Shown: piece by piece, positions 1 to 5,167 of the stretch
How the letters are laid out: every line of letters starts with the position of its first letter
Numbering within the stretch: position 1 is the stretch's first letter
Assembly (NCBI GenBank): GCA_016281675.1
Contig: JAEEJD010000152.1
Span: forward strand, 1-5,167
Direction: 5' to 3'
Source: Lachnospiraceae bacterium
GTDB lineage: Bacteria; Bacillota_A; Clostridia; Lachnospirales; Lachnospiraceae
Length of the DNA stretch: 5,167 nucleotides
Notes under the pieces: generated by a model
Told to the model about the DNA's origin: nothing
What the model saw: the letters and a program-made list of their open reading frames with translations, nothing else
The model's database searches: none
Translations under genes and position numbers: made by a program

Positions 1-411
1 GCTGATGCCGATGTTGACGGAGCTCATATCTCAACGCTTCTTCTTACTTTGTTCTACAGGTTCATGCCCGAACTGATATATGAGGGGCATGTTTATATAG
101 CAATGCCTCCGCTTTACAAAGCGATGCCGTCAAGAGGCGAGGAGGAATACCTGTACGACGATAAAGCTCTTTCGGAATACAGAAAAAATCACACCAACTT
201 CAAACTTCAGCGATATAAAGGTCTGGGTGAGATGGATGCTGCGCAGTTGTGGGAAACGACCCTTGATCCTGCCGCCAGACGACTGAAGCTTGTTGAGATA
301 GAAGACGCACGTCTTGCGAGCAATACAACGGAAATGCTCATGGGAAATGATGTCGGACCCCGTAAGGATTTCATTTACAGACATGCCAAGGACGCTGAGC
401 TTGATTTCTGA
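1..411 (+). CDS. parE: Type IIA DNA topoisomerase subunit B, C-terminal part (topoisomerase IV ParE-like; 5' end outside window)
   Basis: Partial gene: the frame is open from base 1 and ends at TGA 409-411, giving 136 residues; an internal ATG at 49 is not the start. The fragment opens with [10 protein letters not shown], the TOPRIM acidic DxDxD motif that binds the catalytic Mg2+ for DNA cleavage and religation (Asp at fragment residues 2, 4 and 6). It continues with the family signatures [12 protein letters not shown] and QRYKGLGEM and ends with a GyrB/ParE-type tail ([12 protein letters not shown]). The missing upstream part should carry the GHKL ATPase and transducer domains. The B subunit hydrolyses ATP and works as an A2B2 heterotetramer with the A subunit encoded 31 bp downstream. 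GyrB and ParE are hard to separate on this fragment alone, and the tail is rather GyrB-like. I prefer ParE because the adjacent A subunit is ParC-like and the neighbours (rsmD, coaD) are not the dnaA/recF region where gyrBA usually sits. The family is certain; the paralogue is less so. Confidence 0.9.
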   Translation, partial: ADADVDGAHISTLLLTLFYRFMPELIYEGHVYIAMPPLYKAMPSRGEEEYLYDDKALSEYRKNHTNFKLQRYKGLGEMDAAQLWETTLDPAARRLKLVEIEDARLASNTTEMLMGNDVGPRKDFIYRHAKDAELDF

Positions 412-428
412 TCGGCGAAACGTTTTGT

Positions 429-436
429 AAGGAGAG
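429..436 (+). promoter_or_regulatory. Ribosome binding site of parC
   Basis: AAGGAGAG lies 6 nt upstream of the ATG at 443, a near-perfect Shine-Dalgarno match. It fixes the parC start and shows that the 31-bp gap after parE is a leader for translation. I see no hairpin or convincing promoter in that gap. Confidence 0.85.
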
Positions 437-442
437 AAATAT

Positions 443-2710
443 ATGGCCGCACGAAAGGCAAAAGACACTGTCGTAGAAGAAACGATAATCAAAACCGAAT
501 ACTCGGATGAGATGAAAAAATCATACATAGATTATGCGATGAGCGTAATAATCTCGCGTGCGCTTCCCGATGTCAGGGACGGACTCAAACCCGTTCAGAG
601 GCGTACTCTTTATGATATGTATGAACTCAACAACAGATTTGACAGACCGCATCTCAAATCCGCACGTATCGTAGGGGATACGATGGGTAAATACCATCCC
701 CACGGTGACAGCTCCATATATGACTGCCTTGTCAATATGAGTCAGGACTTCAAAAAAGGAGTTGCTCTTGTTGACGGACACGGCAATTTCGGATCGATCG
801 AAGGCGACGGCGCTGCCGCCATGAGATATACCGAGGCCAGACTTCGCAGGATAACCCAGGAAGAAATGCTGTCGGATCTTGATAAGGATGTTGTTGATTT
901 TGCCCCCAACTATGACGAGACCGGCAAAGAACCCGTTGTCCTGCCCTCAAAGTTTCCGAACCTTTTGGTTAACGGTGCCGAAGGTATTGCGGTCGGAATG
1001 GCTACGAGCATGCCGCCGCATAATCTTAATGAGGTGATAGAAGCCGAGAAAGCGTTTATGAAGAATCCGATGATCACAACGGATGAACTTCTTGAGATAA
1101 TGCCCGGTCCCGATTTTCCTACAGGCGGAATCATTACGAACAAAGACGAGCTTCGTGAGATATATGAGACCGGAAGCGGTAAGATCAAGGTCAGGGGAAA
1201 GATAGAACTTGAGGTGGGCAAGGGAGGAAAGCCTTCACTTGTCATAACCGAGATACCTTATACGATGATCGGTGCAAACATTTCAAAGTTCCTTCTTGAT
1301 ATAGTCGCGCTTATCGATGCAAAGAAGACAACGGATATAGTGGATATCTCCAACCAGTCAAGTAAAGAGGGGATCAGAATAGTTATCGAACTCAAGAAAG
1401 ATGCCGATGTTGAGAATGTCCGCAACATGCTGATCAAGAAGACAAGACTTGAAGACACGTTCGGTGTTAACATGCTTGCCATATGTGAAGGAAGACCTGA
1501 AGTAATGGGACTTCGTTCTATCATATCCTGTCATGTTAATTTCTTAAGAGAACTCTCGACTCGCAAGTACAAAACGCTTTTGTCGAGAGAACTTGATAAG
1601 AAGGAGATACAGGAAGGTCTTATCAAAGCAGTGGATATTATCGATGTCATCATCGAGATACTCCGCGGCAGCAAAGATGTCAAGACTGCCAAGGCCTGCC
1701 TTATGTCGGGCACGACCGAAGGAATAACGTTCAAATCAAGGATATCCGAGAAGATTGCATCCAATCTTACTTTCAGCGAGAGACAGGCATCCGCCATTCT
1801 CGATATGAGACTGTATAAGCTGATCGGTCTCGAGATGGAAGCGCTTGTGGCCGAACATAACAAGACGCTTAAGGATATCGCGGAATACAAGGAACTTTTG
1901 ACCAAACCGGCCAAGATGGACGCCGCAATAATAAAAGATCTCGATCTTATAAGGAAGCAGTACGGAAGCGAACGAAAGACACAGATAGAGAACAGTGTTG
2001 AGGTTGTATACGAAGAGAAGAAGGCCGAAGAGATGGAAGTGGTCTTCCTTATGGACAGATTCGGATATGCCAAGACCGTTGATGTTCCTACATATGAGCG
2101 TAACAGGGATGCTGTTGACGAAGAATTCAGGATAAGTTTCAAGTGCCTTAATACTGGCAGGATATGCGTTTTTACCAACAGAGGAGTAATGCATTCCGTT
2201 AAGGTCAGTGATCTTCCTTTCGGTAAATTCAGGGACAAAGGTATTCCGATTGATAATGTCAGTAACTTCAACTCATCCGAAGAATCGGTCGTATATGTGC
2301 TTCCGATGGGTGATCTTGTGCTCCAGAAGCTCATGTTCGGTACGAAGAAGGGCATGTTCAAACAGGTATACGGAACGGAATTTGACGTCATAAAGCGAAC
2401 AGTTGCCGCAACATCGCTTCTCGATGATGATGAAGTTATAACGGTATTCCCGATAACGGAGCAGAAATATGTTGTTCTTCAGACCGAATTTGATGTGTTC
2501 CTGAAGTTTGAGATCGATGAGGTTCCGGTCAAGAAGAAAGGTGCTGTAGGAGTAAGGGCGATAAAGCTTACCGGAAGTGACAGGATCAGTAATGTTTATT
2601 ATCTCTTTGAGGAAGATGATAAGAGTGTTAAAGTCGGAAGTAAGACAGTACTGTTATCAAGGCTTAAAGCCGCAAAACGTGACACCAAGGGAAGCAAACT
2701 GAGAGGCTGA
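443..2710 (+). CDS. parC: Type IIA DNA topoisomerase subunit A (topoisomerase IV ParC-like)
   Basis: Complete 755-aa DNA-cleaving subunit, which makes the 5'-phosphotyrosyl bond during double-strand passage; with ParE it decatenates daughter chromosomes. The winged-helix domain carries LKPVQRR (residues 48-54), the quinolone-pocket motif HPHGDSSIYD (85-94), catalytic Arg128-Tyr129 in RYTEARL, and PNLLVNGAEGIAVGMAT (172-188) with the DNA-bending isoleucine at 182. A tower and coiled-coil region follows, with the clostridial ParC-like segment LTFSERQASAILDMRLYKL (442-460). The C-terminal domain (about 530-740) has four or five degenerate beta-pinwheel blades, for example around MDRFGYAKTV, FTNRGVMHSV, GTKKGMFKQV and KKKGAVGVRAIKL. 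The canonical GyrA box QRRGGKG is absent; the nearest equivalent is GKFRDKGIPI (594-603). That absence, the short length relative to most GyrA (over 800 aa) and the neighbourhood favour ParC over GyrA. The start is supported by the strong RBS at 429. No frameshift is seen. Confidence 0.93.
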   Translation: MAARKAKDTVVEETIIKTEYSDEMKKSYIDYAMSVIISRALPDVRDGLKPVQRRTLYDMYELNNRFDRPHLKSARIVGDTMGKYHPHGDSSIYDCLVNMSQDFKKGVALVDGHGNFGSIEGDGAAAMRYTEARLRRITQEEMLSDLDKDVVDFAPNYDETGKEPVVLPSKFPNLLVNGAEGIAVGMATSMPPHNLNEVIEAEKAFMKNPMITTDELLEIMPGPDFPTGGIITNKDELREIYETGSGKIKVRGKIELEVGKGGKPSLVITEIPYTMIGANISKFLLDIVALIDAKKTTDIVDISNQSSKEGIRIVIELKKDADVENVRNMLIKKTRLEDTFGVNMLAICEGRPEVMGLRSIISCHVNFLRELSTRKYKTLLSRELDKKEIQEGLIKAVDIIDVIIEILRGSKDVKTAKACLMSGTTEGITFKSRISEKIASNLTFSERQASAILDMRLYKLIGLEMEALVAEHNKTLKDIAEYKELLTKPAKMDAAIIKDLDLIRKQYGSERKTQIENSVEVVYEEKKAEEMEVVFLMDRFGYAKTVDVPTYERNRDAVDEEFRISFKCLNTGRICVFTNRGVMHSVKVSDLPFGKFRDKGIPIDNVSNFNSSEESVVYVLPMGDLVLQKLMFGTKKGMFKQVYGTEFDVIKRTVAATSLLDDDEVITVFPITEQKYVVLQTEFDVFLKFEIDEVPVKKKGAVGVRAIKLTGSDRISNVYYLFEEDDKSVKVGSKTVLLSRLKAAKRDTKGSKLRG
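2701..2706 (+). promoter_or_regulatory. Ribosome binding site of rsmD inside the parC 3' end
   Basis: GAGAGG lies in the last parC codons, 6 nt before the rsmD ATG at 2713. The parC stop (2708-2710) sits between the RBS and the start, so rsmD is probably translated by ribosomes finishing parC (translational coupling, inferred). Confidence 0.6.
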
Positions 2711-2712
2711 GT

Positions 2713-3270
2713 ATGAGAGTTATTGCGGGAAGTGCACGAAGACTTCAACTCGTCACTCCGAAAGGCATGAATACGAGACCGACTTCCGATAAAGTCAAGG
2801 AAACGCTTTTTAATATTCTTTCCCCGGTTCTGTATGACGTTAACTTTCTTGATCTGTTTGCCGGAAGCGGCGGTATAGGTATCGAGGCACTCAGTCGTGG
2901 CGCATCGGGATGCACATTTATCGAGAAGGATAAAGAGGCGTCTCTTTGTATCAGGAAGAATCTTGAGACCACACATTTTACCGATGTGTCGAACGTATAT
3001 CAGGCTGATGTGATGTCGGCTCTTTCGACTCTTGTAAGGGGAAGTAAGTTTGATATTGTGTTTATGGATCCGCCTTATGATCAGGGATTGGAACGATCCG
3101 TCCTGTCAATTCTCGGAAGGTCGGATATAATAGATGAAGACACTCTTGTGATCTGTGAAGCGGGAATCAATACCGATATGTCTTTTACATCCGATCTTGG
3201 ATTCGAGATAACAAGGATCAAGGATTACAAGAATAACAAACATGTTTTTATGAAACGGAGGAATCAATGA
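2713..3270 (+). CDS. rsmD: 16S rRNA (guanine(966)-N(2))-methyltransferase RsmD
   Basis: 185 aa, the usual full length for this cytosolic Rossmann-fold enzyme. It transfers a methyl group from S-adenosylmethionine to N2 of G966 (E. coli numbering) of 16S rRNA in the small-subunit head. Visible signatures in order: [10 protein letters not shown] at the N-terminus; the RsmD hallmark [16 protein letters not shown] (21-36); SAM-binding motif [20 protein letters not shown] (46-64); the acidic end of strand 2 in FIEKD (69-73); and the N2-guanine methyltransferase motif IV DPPY (119-122) within [13 protein letters not shown]. The C-terminus [12 protein letters not shown] matches the family's last strand. 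It starts 2 bp after the parC stop and overlaps coaD by 4 bp, the widespread rsmD-coaD pairing in Firmicutes. All key motifs are intact. Confidence 0.95.
   Translation: MRVIAGSARRLQLVTPKGMNTRPTSDKVKETLFNILSPVLYDVNFLDLFAGSGGIGIEALSRGASGCTFIEKDKEASLCIRKNLETTHFTDVSNVYQADVMSALSTLVRGSKFDIVFMDPPYDQGLERSVLSILGRSDIIDEDTLVICEAGINTDMSFTSDLGFEITRIKDYKNNKHVFMKRRNQ
3256..3263 (+). promoter_or_regulatory. Ribosome binding site of coaD, with ATGA stop/start overlap at 3267-3270
   Basis: CGGAGGAA, with GGAGG core 3257-3261, lies inside the rsmD 3' end, 5 nt from the coaD ATG at 3267. The coaD start and rsmD stop share ATGA 3267-3270, the classic layout for translational coupling. This fixes the coaD start. 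Confidence 0.85.
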
Positions 3271-3746
3271 ATAAAGCGATCTATCCGGGAAGCTTTGATC
3301 CCGTAACATACGGACATATAGATATCATCGAAAGAGCATCGGATATATTCGACGAACTTATAGTGGCAGTGCTCAATAACAGCGCCAAACAGCCGTTGTT
3401 TTCTATTGATGAACGTGTTAATATATTAAAAGAAGTTCTTAAGGATATTCCCAATATAAAGGTACTCAGTTACGAAGGTCTTCTTGTTGATTTTGCGATG
3501 GAATGTGATGCCAAAGTTATCGTAAGAGGGCTGCGTGCCGTTACGGATTTCGAATATGAACTTCAGTTGGCACAGACTAACAGCGTGCTGAATAAGGGTG
3601 TAGATACGATGTTCCTTACAACATCGCTCGAATATGCATATCTTTCGAGCTCGACGGTTAAGGAGGTCGCAAGTTACGGAGGGAACATAGACAATTTCGT
3701 TCCTCCGCTCGTTAAAAAGCTTACTTACGAGAAGTTTGGGAAATAA
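3267..3746 (+). CDS. coaD: Phosphopantetheine adenylyltransferase (PPAT, CoaD)
   Basis: 159 aa, the normal length for bacterial PPAT, a homohexameric cytosolic enzyme. It catalyses the penultimate step of coenzyme A synthesis: 4'-phosphopantetheine plus ATP gives dephospho-CoA plus pyrophosphate. The nucleotidyltransferase signature is [16 protein letters not shown] (6-21) with the TxGH histidine at 17. Lys41 in SAKQPLF matches the conserved phosphate-contacting lysine (Lys42 in E. coli). [18 protein letters not shown] (85-102) carries Arg87 and Arg90 of the active site, and [11 protein letters not shown] (125-135) is the SSTxxK-type motif that closes over the ATP phosphates. No residue is missing. 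It overlaps rsmD by 4 bp and is followed after 26 bp by the coiled-coil gene. Confidence 0.97.
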   Translation: MNKAIYPGSFDPVTYGHIDIIERASDIFDELIVAVLNNSAKQPLFSIDERVNILKEVLKDIPNIKVLSYEGLLVDFAMECDAKVIVRGLRAVTDFEYELQLAQTNSVLNKGVDTMFLTTSLEYAYLSSSTVKEVASYGGNIDNFVPPLVKKLTYEKFGK

Positions 3747-3756
3747 AGGGGATAAC

Positions 3757-3767
3757 AAAGAGGAGAG
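3757..3767 (+). promoter_or_regulatory. Ribosome binding site of the coiled-coil gene
   Basis: AAAGAGGAGAG, with AGGAG core 3761-3765, is placed 7 nt before the ATG at 3773. It is strong and supports independent initiation and the chosen start. The 26-bp gap after coaD contains no hairpin that I can see. Confidence 0.85.
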
Positions 3768-3772
3768 TGTAA

Positions 3773-4414
3773 ATGAGCAGCAGAATCGAACAGGTAATCG
3801 ACGAAATAGAATCTTTTATTTCGGAATGTAAGTACCAGACGTTTTCCACGACAAATATCATCGTTGATAAGGACCGTATGGATGAGCTTCTTCGTGACCT
3901 TCGTCTTCGTACTCCCGAGGAGATCAAGAAGTATCAGAAGATAATCAGCAACAAAGAGCGGATTCTTCAGGATGCAAGGGATAAGGCGGATGCAATGTTA
4001 TCGATGGCTCAGGCCGAAACGGTCAGGATGGTCGATGAGAATGAGATAATGCAACAGGCTTACGCCCAGGCCGGAGAAGTTGTCAAACAGGCGACTGCCC
4101 AGGCGCAACAGATAGTCGATATGGCTACGGTTGAAGCGAACAACGTCAGACAGTCGGCAATGGAATATACTTTCGGTCAACTGTCAACGCTGCAGCAGAT
4201 CATCGATCATGCGATAGGAACTGCTGATGCGAAGTACGGGGATCTGATCAATAAGCTGAAAGAATGCGAATCCATTATCGCACAGGACAGATCACAGTTG
4301 TATCCTCAGGTCGAACTTGACAACGACATCGCGGCTCTGGAAGGATATCCTACGGATTCCGGTGATAAGAACGGCAATGCAAACGGTGGCGGCAAGAATG
4401 TAAGTGTGATCTGA
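3773..4414 (+). CDS. Coiled-coil protein of unknown function, DivIVA / V-ATPase subunit H-like, downstream of coaD
   Basis: 213 aa with no signal peptide or membrane segment, so probably cytosolic. After a short helix (4-20) comes a motif that appears to be the family core: NIIVDKDRMDELLRDLRL then TPEEIKKY (28-54). A long Ala/Gln/Glu-rich helix runs from about 55 to 172. Within it, residues 90-133 form four 11-residue repeats with Ile/Val, Ala and Ala at fixed places. The tail (about 192-213) is Gly/Asn/Lys-rich and probably disordered. From memory, clostridial genomes often carry a similar gene right after coaD, labelled 'ATPase' or 'vacuolar-type H+-ATPase subunit H'. No nucleotide-binding motif (Walker A/B) is visible, so an ATPase label would be unsupported. 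Stalk-like or DivIVA-like helical scaffolding is plausible, but the function is unknown. It is the last gene before the terminator at 4424. Confidence 0.85.
   Translation: MSSRIEQVIDEIESFISECKYQTFSTTNIIVDKDRMDELLRDLRLRTPEEIKKYQKIISNKERILQDARDKADAMLSMAQAETVRMVDENEIMQQAYAQAGEVVKQATAQAQQIVDMATVEANNVRQSAMEYTFGQLSTLQQIIDHAIGTADAKYGDLINKLKECESIIAQDRSQLYPQVELDNDIAALEGYPTDSGDKNGNANGGGKNVSVI
4040..4171 (+). repeat. Four tandem 33-bp units encoding 11-residue (hendecad) repeats
   Basis: Residues 90-100, 101-111, 112-122 and 123-133 of the coiled-coil protein align as 11-mers. Position 3 is Ile/Val in all four, position 7 is Ala in all four, and position 11 is Ala, Ala, Ala, Thr. At DNA level only the first two units keep clear identity: CAGGC at 4055 and 4088, and GCCCAGGC at 4064 and 4097, each exactly 33 bp apart. 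The repeat is therefore mainly conserved as protein. Confidence 0.7.
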
Positions 4415-4423
4415 CAGGTTTAG

Positions 4424-4450
4424 GCGGGACCGTAAAGGTTCCGCTTTTTT
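4424..4450 (+). terminator. Rho-independent terminator of the parE-to-coiled-coil gene operon
   Basis: The 5' arm GCGGGACC (4424-4431) and 3' arm GGTTCCGC (4437-4444) form an 8-bp stem with one G-U wobble around the loop GTAAA. Six T residues follow directly (4445-4450). It starts 10 bp after the coiled-coil gene's stop, as expected for the end of that transcription unit. The pepD start is only 17 bp beyond the T-run, so partial readthrough or attenuation is possible. Confidence 0.85.
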
Positions 4451-4452
4451 GC

Positions 4453-4461
4453 AGGATGGGG
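4453..4461 (+). promoter_or_regulatory. Probable weak ribosome binding site of pepD
   Basis: AGGATGGGG precedes the ATG at 4468. AGGA (4453-4456) is 11 nt away and GGGG (4458-4461) is 6 nt away, so this is a poorer match than the AGGAG sites upstream. An in-frame ATG at 4456 lies inside this element and would add four residues (MGLI), but it has only CAGG directly abutting it as a possible RBS. I therefore prefer 4468. Confidence 0.5.
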
Positions 4462-4467
4462 TTAATC

Positions 4468-5167
4468 ATGGAACGAGTATTGGACGGCATTTTGCCGGAA
4501 AAAGTATTCTACTATTTCGAAGAGATATCCTCAATACCGAGGTCTCCGGGAAAGTGCGGAAGGATCAGCGATTATATCGTTGGTTTTGCCGAGGAGCACA
4601 GTCTGTCCTATATAAGGGACGATATGGGTAACGTTGTTGTCAAAAAGCCCTCCCGAAAAAGTGATGATAAGCGTGATACCGTAATTCTTCAGGGACATAT
4701 GGATATGGTATGCGAGAAGAGTTACGATTACGAAGCCAAGCATGATTTTACAAAAGACGGTCTCAAACTGTCGGTTCTTGACGATTACATATTCGCCAAA
4801 GGAACGACACTCGGTGCCGATGACGGCATAGCGATCGCATTCATGCTCAGCATTCTTGACGACGATACGCTTGATCTTCCTCCTGTCGAAGCTCTGTTTA
4901 CGGTTGACGAGGAAGACGGGATGCGAGGAGCTATAGGTTTTGATGCATCATGTCTTACCGGTAAATACCTTATCAACCTTGATCATGAAGTTGAAGGAGA
5001 GATTCTTACGTGCTGTGCCGGCGGAAAAAGAGTTAAGTGCAGCCTGCCGGTCTCGTATGAGAAAGCAGAAGGTATCGGATACAGTATCGTTATATGCGGT
5101 CTCGCCGGAGGACATTCCGGAATGGAGATCGACAAGGGAAGAGGAAATGCCAACCTTCTTCTCGGAC
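4468..5167 (+). CDS. pepD: Aminoacyl-histidine dipeptidase (Xaa-His dipeptidase, PepD/M20 family), N-terminal part; 3' end outside window
   Basis: Open to the window edge: 233 complete codons, about half of a normal PepD of roughly 480-490 aa. PepD is a cytosolic di-zinc M20 peptidase that hydrolyses dipeptides such as those with C-terminal histidine, recycling peptide-derived amino acids. Visible metal-site motifs: LQGHMDMV (His77, Asp79), TLGADDGIA (bridging Asp118), TVDEEDGM (Glu148, the presumed general base, and Glu149), and NLDHEVEGEI (Asp172). GLAGGHSGMEIDKGRGNAN (211-229) belongs to the inserted lid domain. The N-terminal helix FEEISSIPRSPG matches the family's opening. The residue after Asp172 is His where I expect Ser (E. 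coli TDSEEEGEI). The gene follows the terminator at 4424-4450 and probably starts a separate unit, but no promoter is evident in the short gap. The C-terminal metal-binding histidine lies outside the window. Confidence 0.93.
   Translation, partial: MERVLDGILPEKVFYYFEEISSIPRSPGKCGRISDYIVGFAEEHSLSYIRDDMGNVVVKKPSRKSDDKRDTVILQGHMDMVCEKSYDYEAKHDFTKDGLKLSVLDDYIFAKGTTLGADDGIAIAFMLSILDDDTLDLPPVEALFTVDEEDGMRGAIGFDASCLTGKYLINLDHEVEGEILTCCAGGKRVKCSLPVSYEKAEGIGYSIVICGLAGGHSGMEIDKGRGNANLLLG

Noticed and set aside
1531..2391. Long antisense open frame (286 codons) opposite parC
   Set aside because: It lies wholly inside parC, whose protein is well conserved. The antisense translation is Ser/Leu/Ile-rich with no recognisable motif and no good RBS, as expected from a codon-bias shadow.
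2208..2393. Plus-strand 61-codon frame inside parC
   Set aside because: It is an out-of-frame shadow of the conserved ParC C-terminal domain with no RBS or motif.
3773..4414. Naming the coiled-coil protein as a V-ATPase subunit or an ATPase
   Set aside because: No Walker motifs are visible and no other V-ATPase genes are adjacent. The resemblance can be explained by coiled-coil composition alone.
4411..4416. CTGACA as a possible -35 element for pepD
   Set aside because: It is one base from TTGACA, but no acceptable -10 (TATAAT-like) occurs 16-18 bp downstream. That position falls in the terminator loop and 3' arm.
4449..4631. Plus-strand 60-codon frame overlapping the terminator and pepD start
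   Set aside because: It is out of frame with pepD, begins in the terminator T-run and RBS region, and has no family resemblance. The pepD frame from 4468 explains this DNA.
1..5167. Search for CRISPR repeats, tRNA/rRNA genes, insertion-sequence ends, toxin-antitoxin or phage genes
   Set aside because: Nothing was seen. Almost every base is accounted for by conserved housekeeping genes, and the non-coding gaps are 53 bp or less.

Overview
This 5.2 kb window is a compact, entirely plus-strand block of housekeeping genes. It most resembles the chromosome of a member of the Firmicutes/Clostridia, possibly Lachnospiraceae-like. That placement is an inference. It rests on moderate-to-low GC by eye, strong AGGAG-type ribosome binding sites, frequent ATA and AGA/AGG codons, clostridial-type ParC sequence, and a coaD gene followed by a DivIVA/V-ATPase-H-like coiled-coil gene.

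Layout: (1) positions 1-411 hold the C-terminal 136 codons of a type IIA topoisomerase B subunit (ParE/GyrB), entering the window exactly in the TOPRIM acidic motif. (2) 443-2710 is the complete A subunit (ParC-like, 755 aa). (3) 2713-3270 is rsmD (16S rRNA m2G966 methyltransferase). (4) 3267-3746 is coaD (phosphopantetheine adenylyltransferase). (5) 3773-4414 encodes a 213-aa coiled-coil protein of unknown function with an 11-residue repeat. (6) A hairpin plus T6 terminator lies at 4424-4450. (7) From 4468 to the window edge runs the N-terminal half of pepD (Xaa-His dipeptidase, M20 family), still open at the end.

The first five genes are separated by 31, 2, -4 and 26 bp, with no terminator seen between them, so they are probably one transcription unit. 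It would join DNA decatenation (ParE/ParC), ribosome modification (RsmD), CoA synthesis (CoaD) and the uncharacterised coiled-coil protein. The unit ends at the 4424-4450 terminator. pepD begins 17 bp after the T-run, so how it is transcribed is unclear.

I see no RNA genes, CRISPR arrays, mobile elements or phage genes, and no gene-free stretch over 60 bp. There is no evidence for a novel defence or other accessory system. The least understood item is the coiled-coil protein at 3773-4414.
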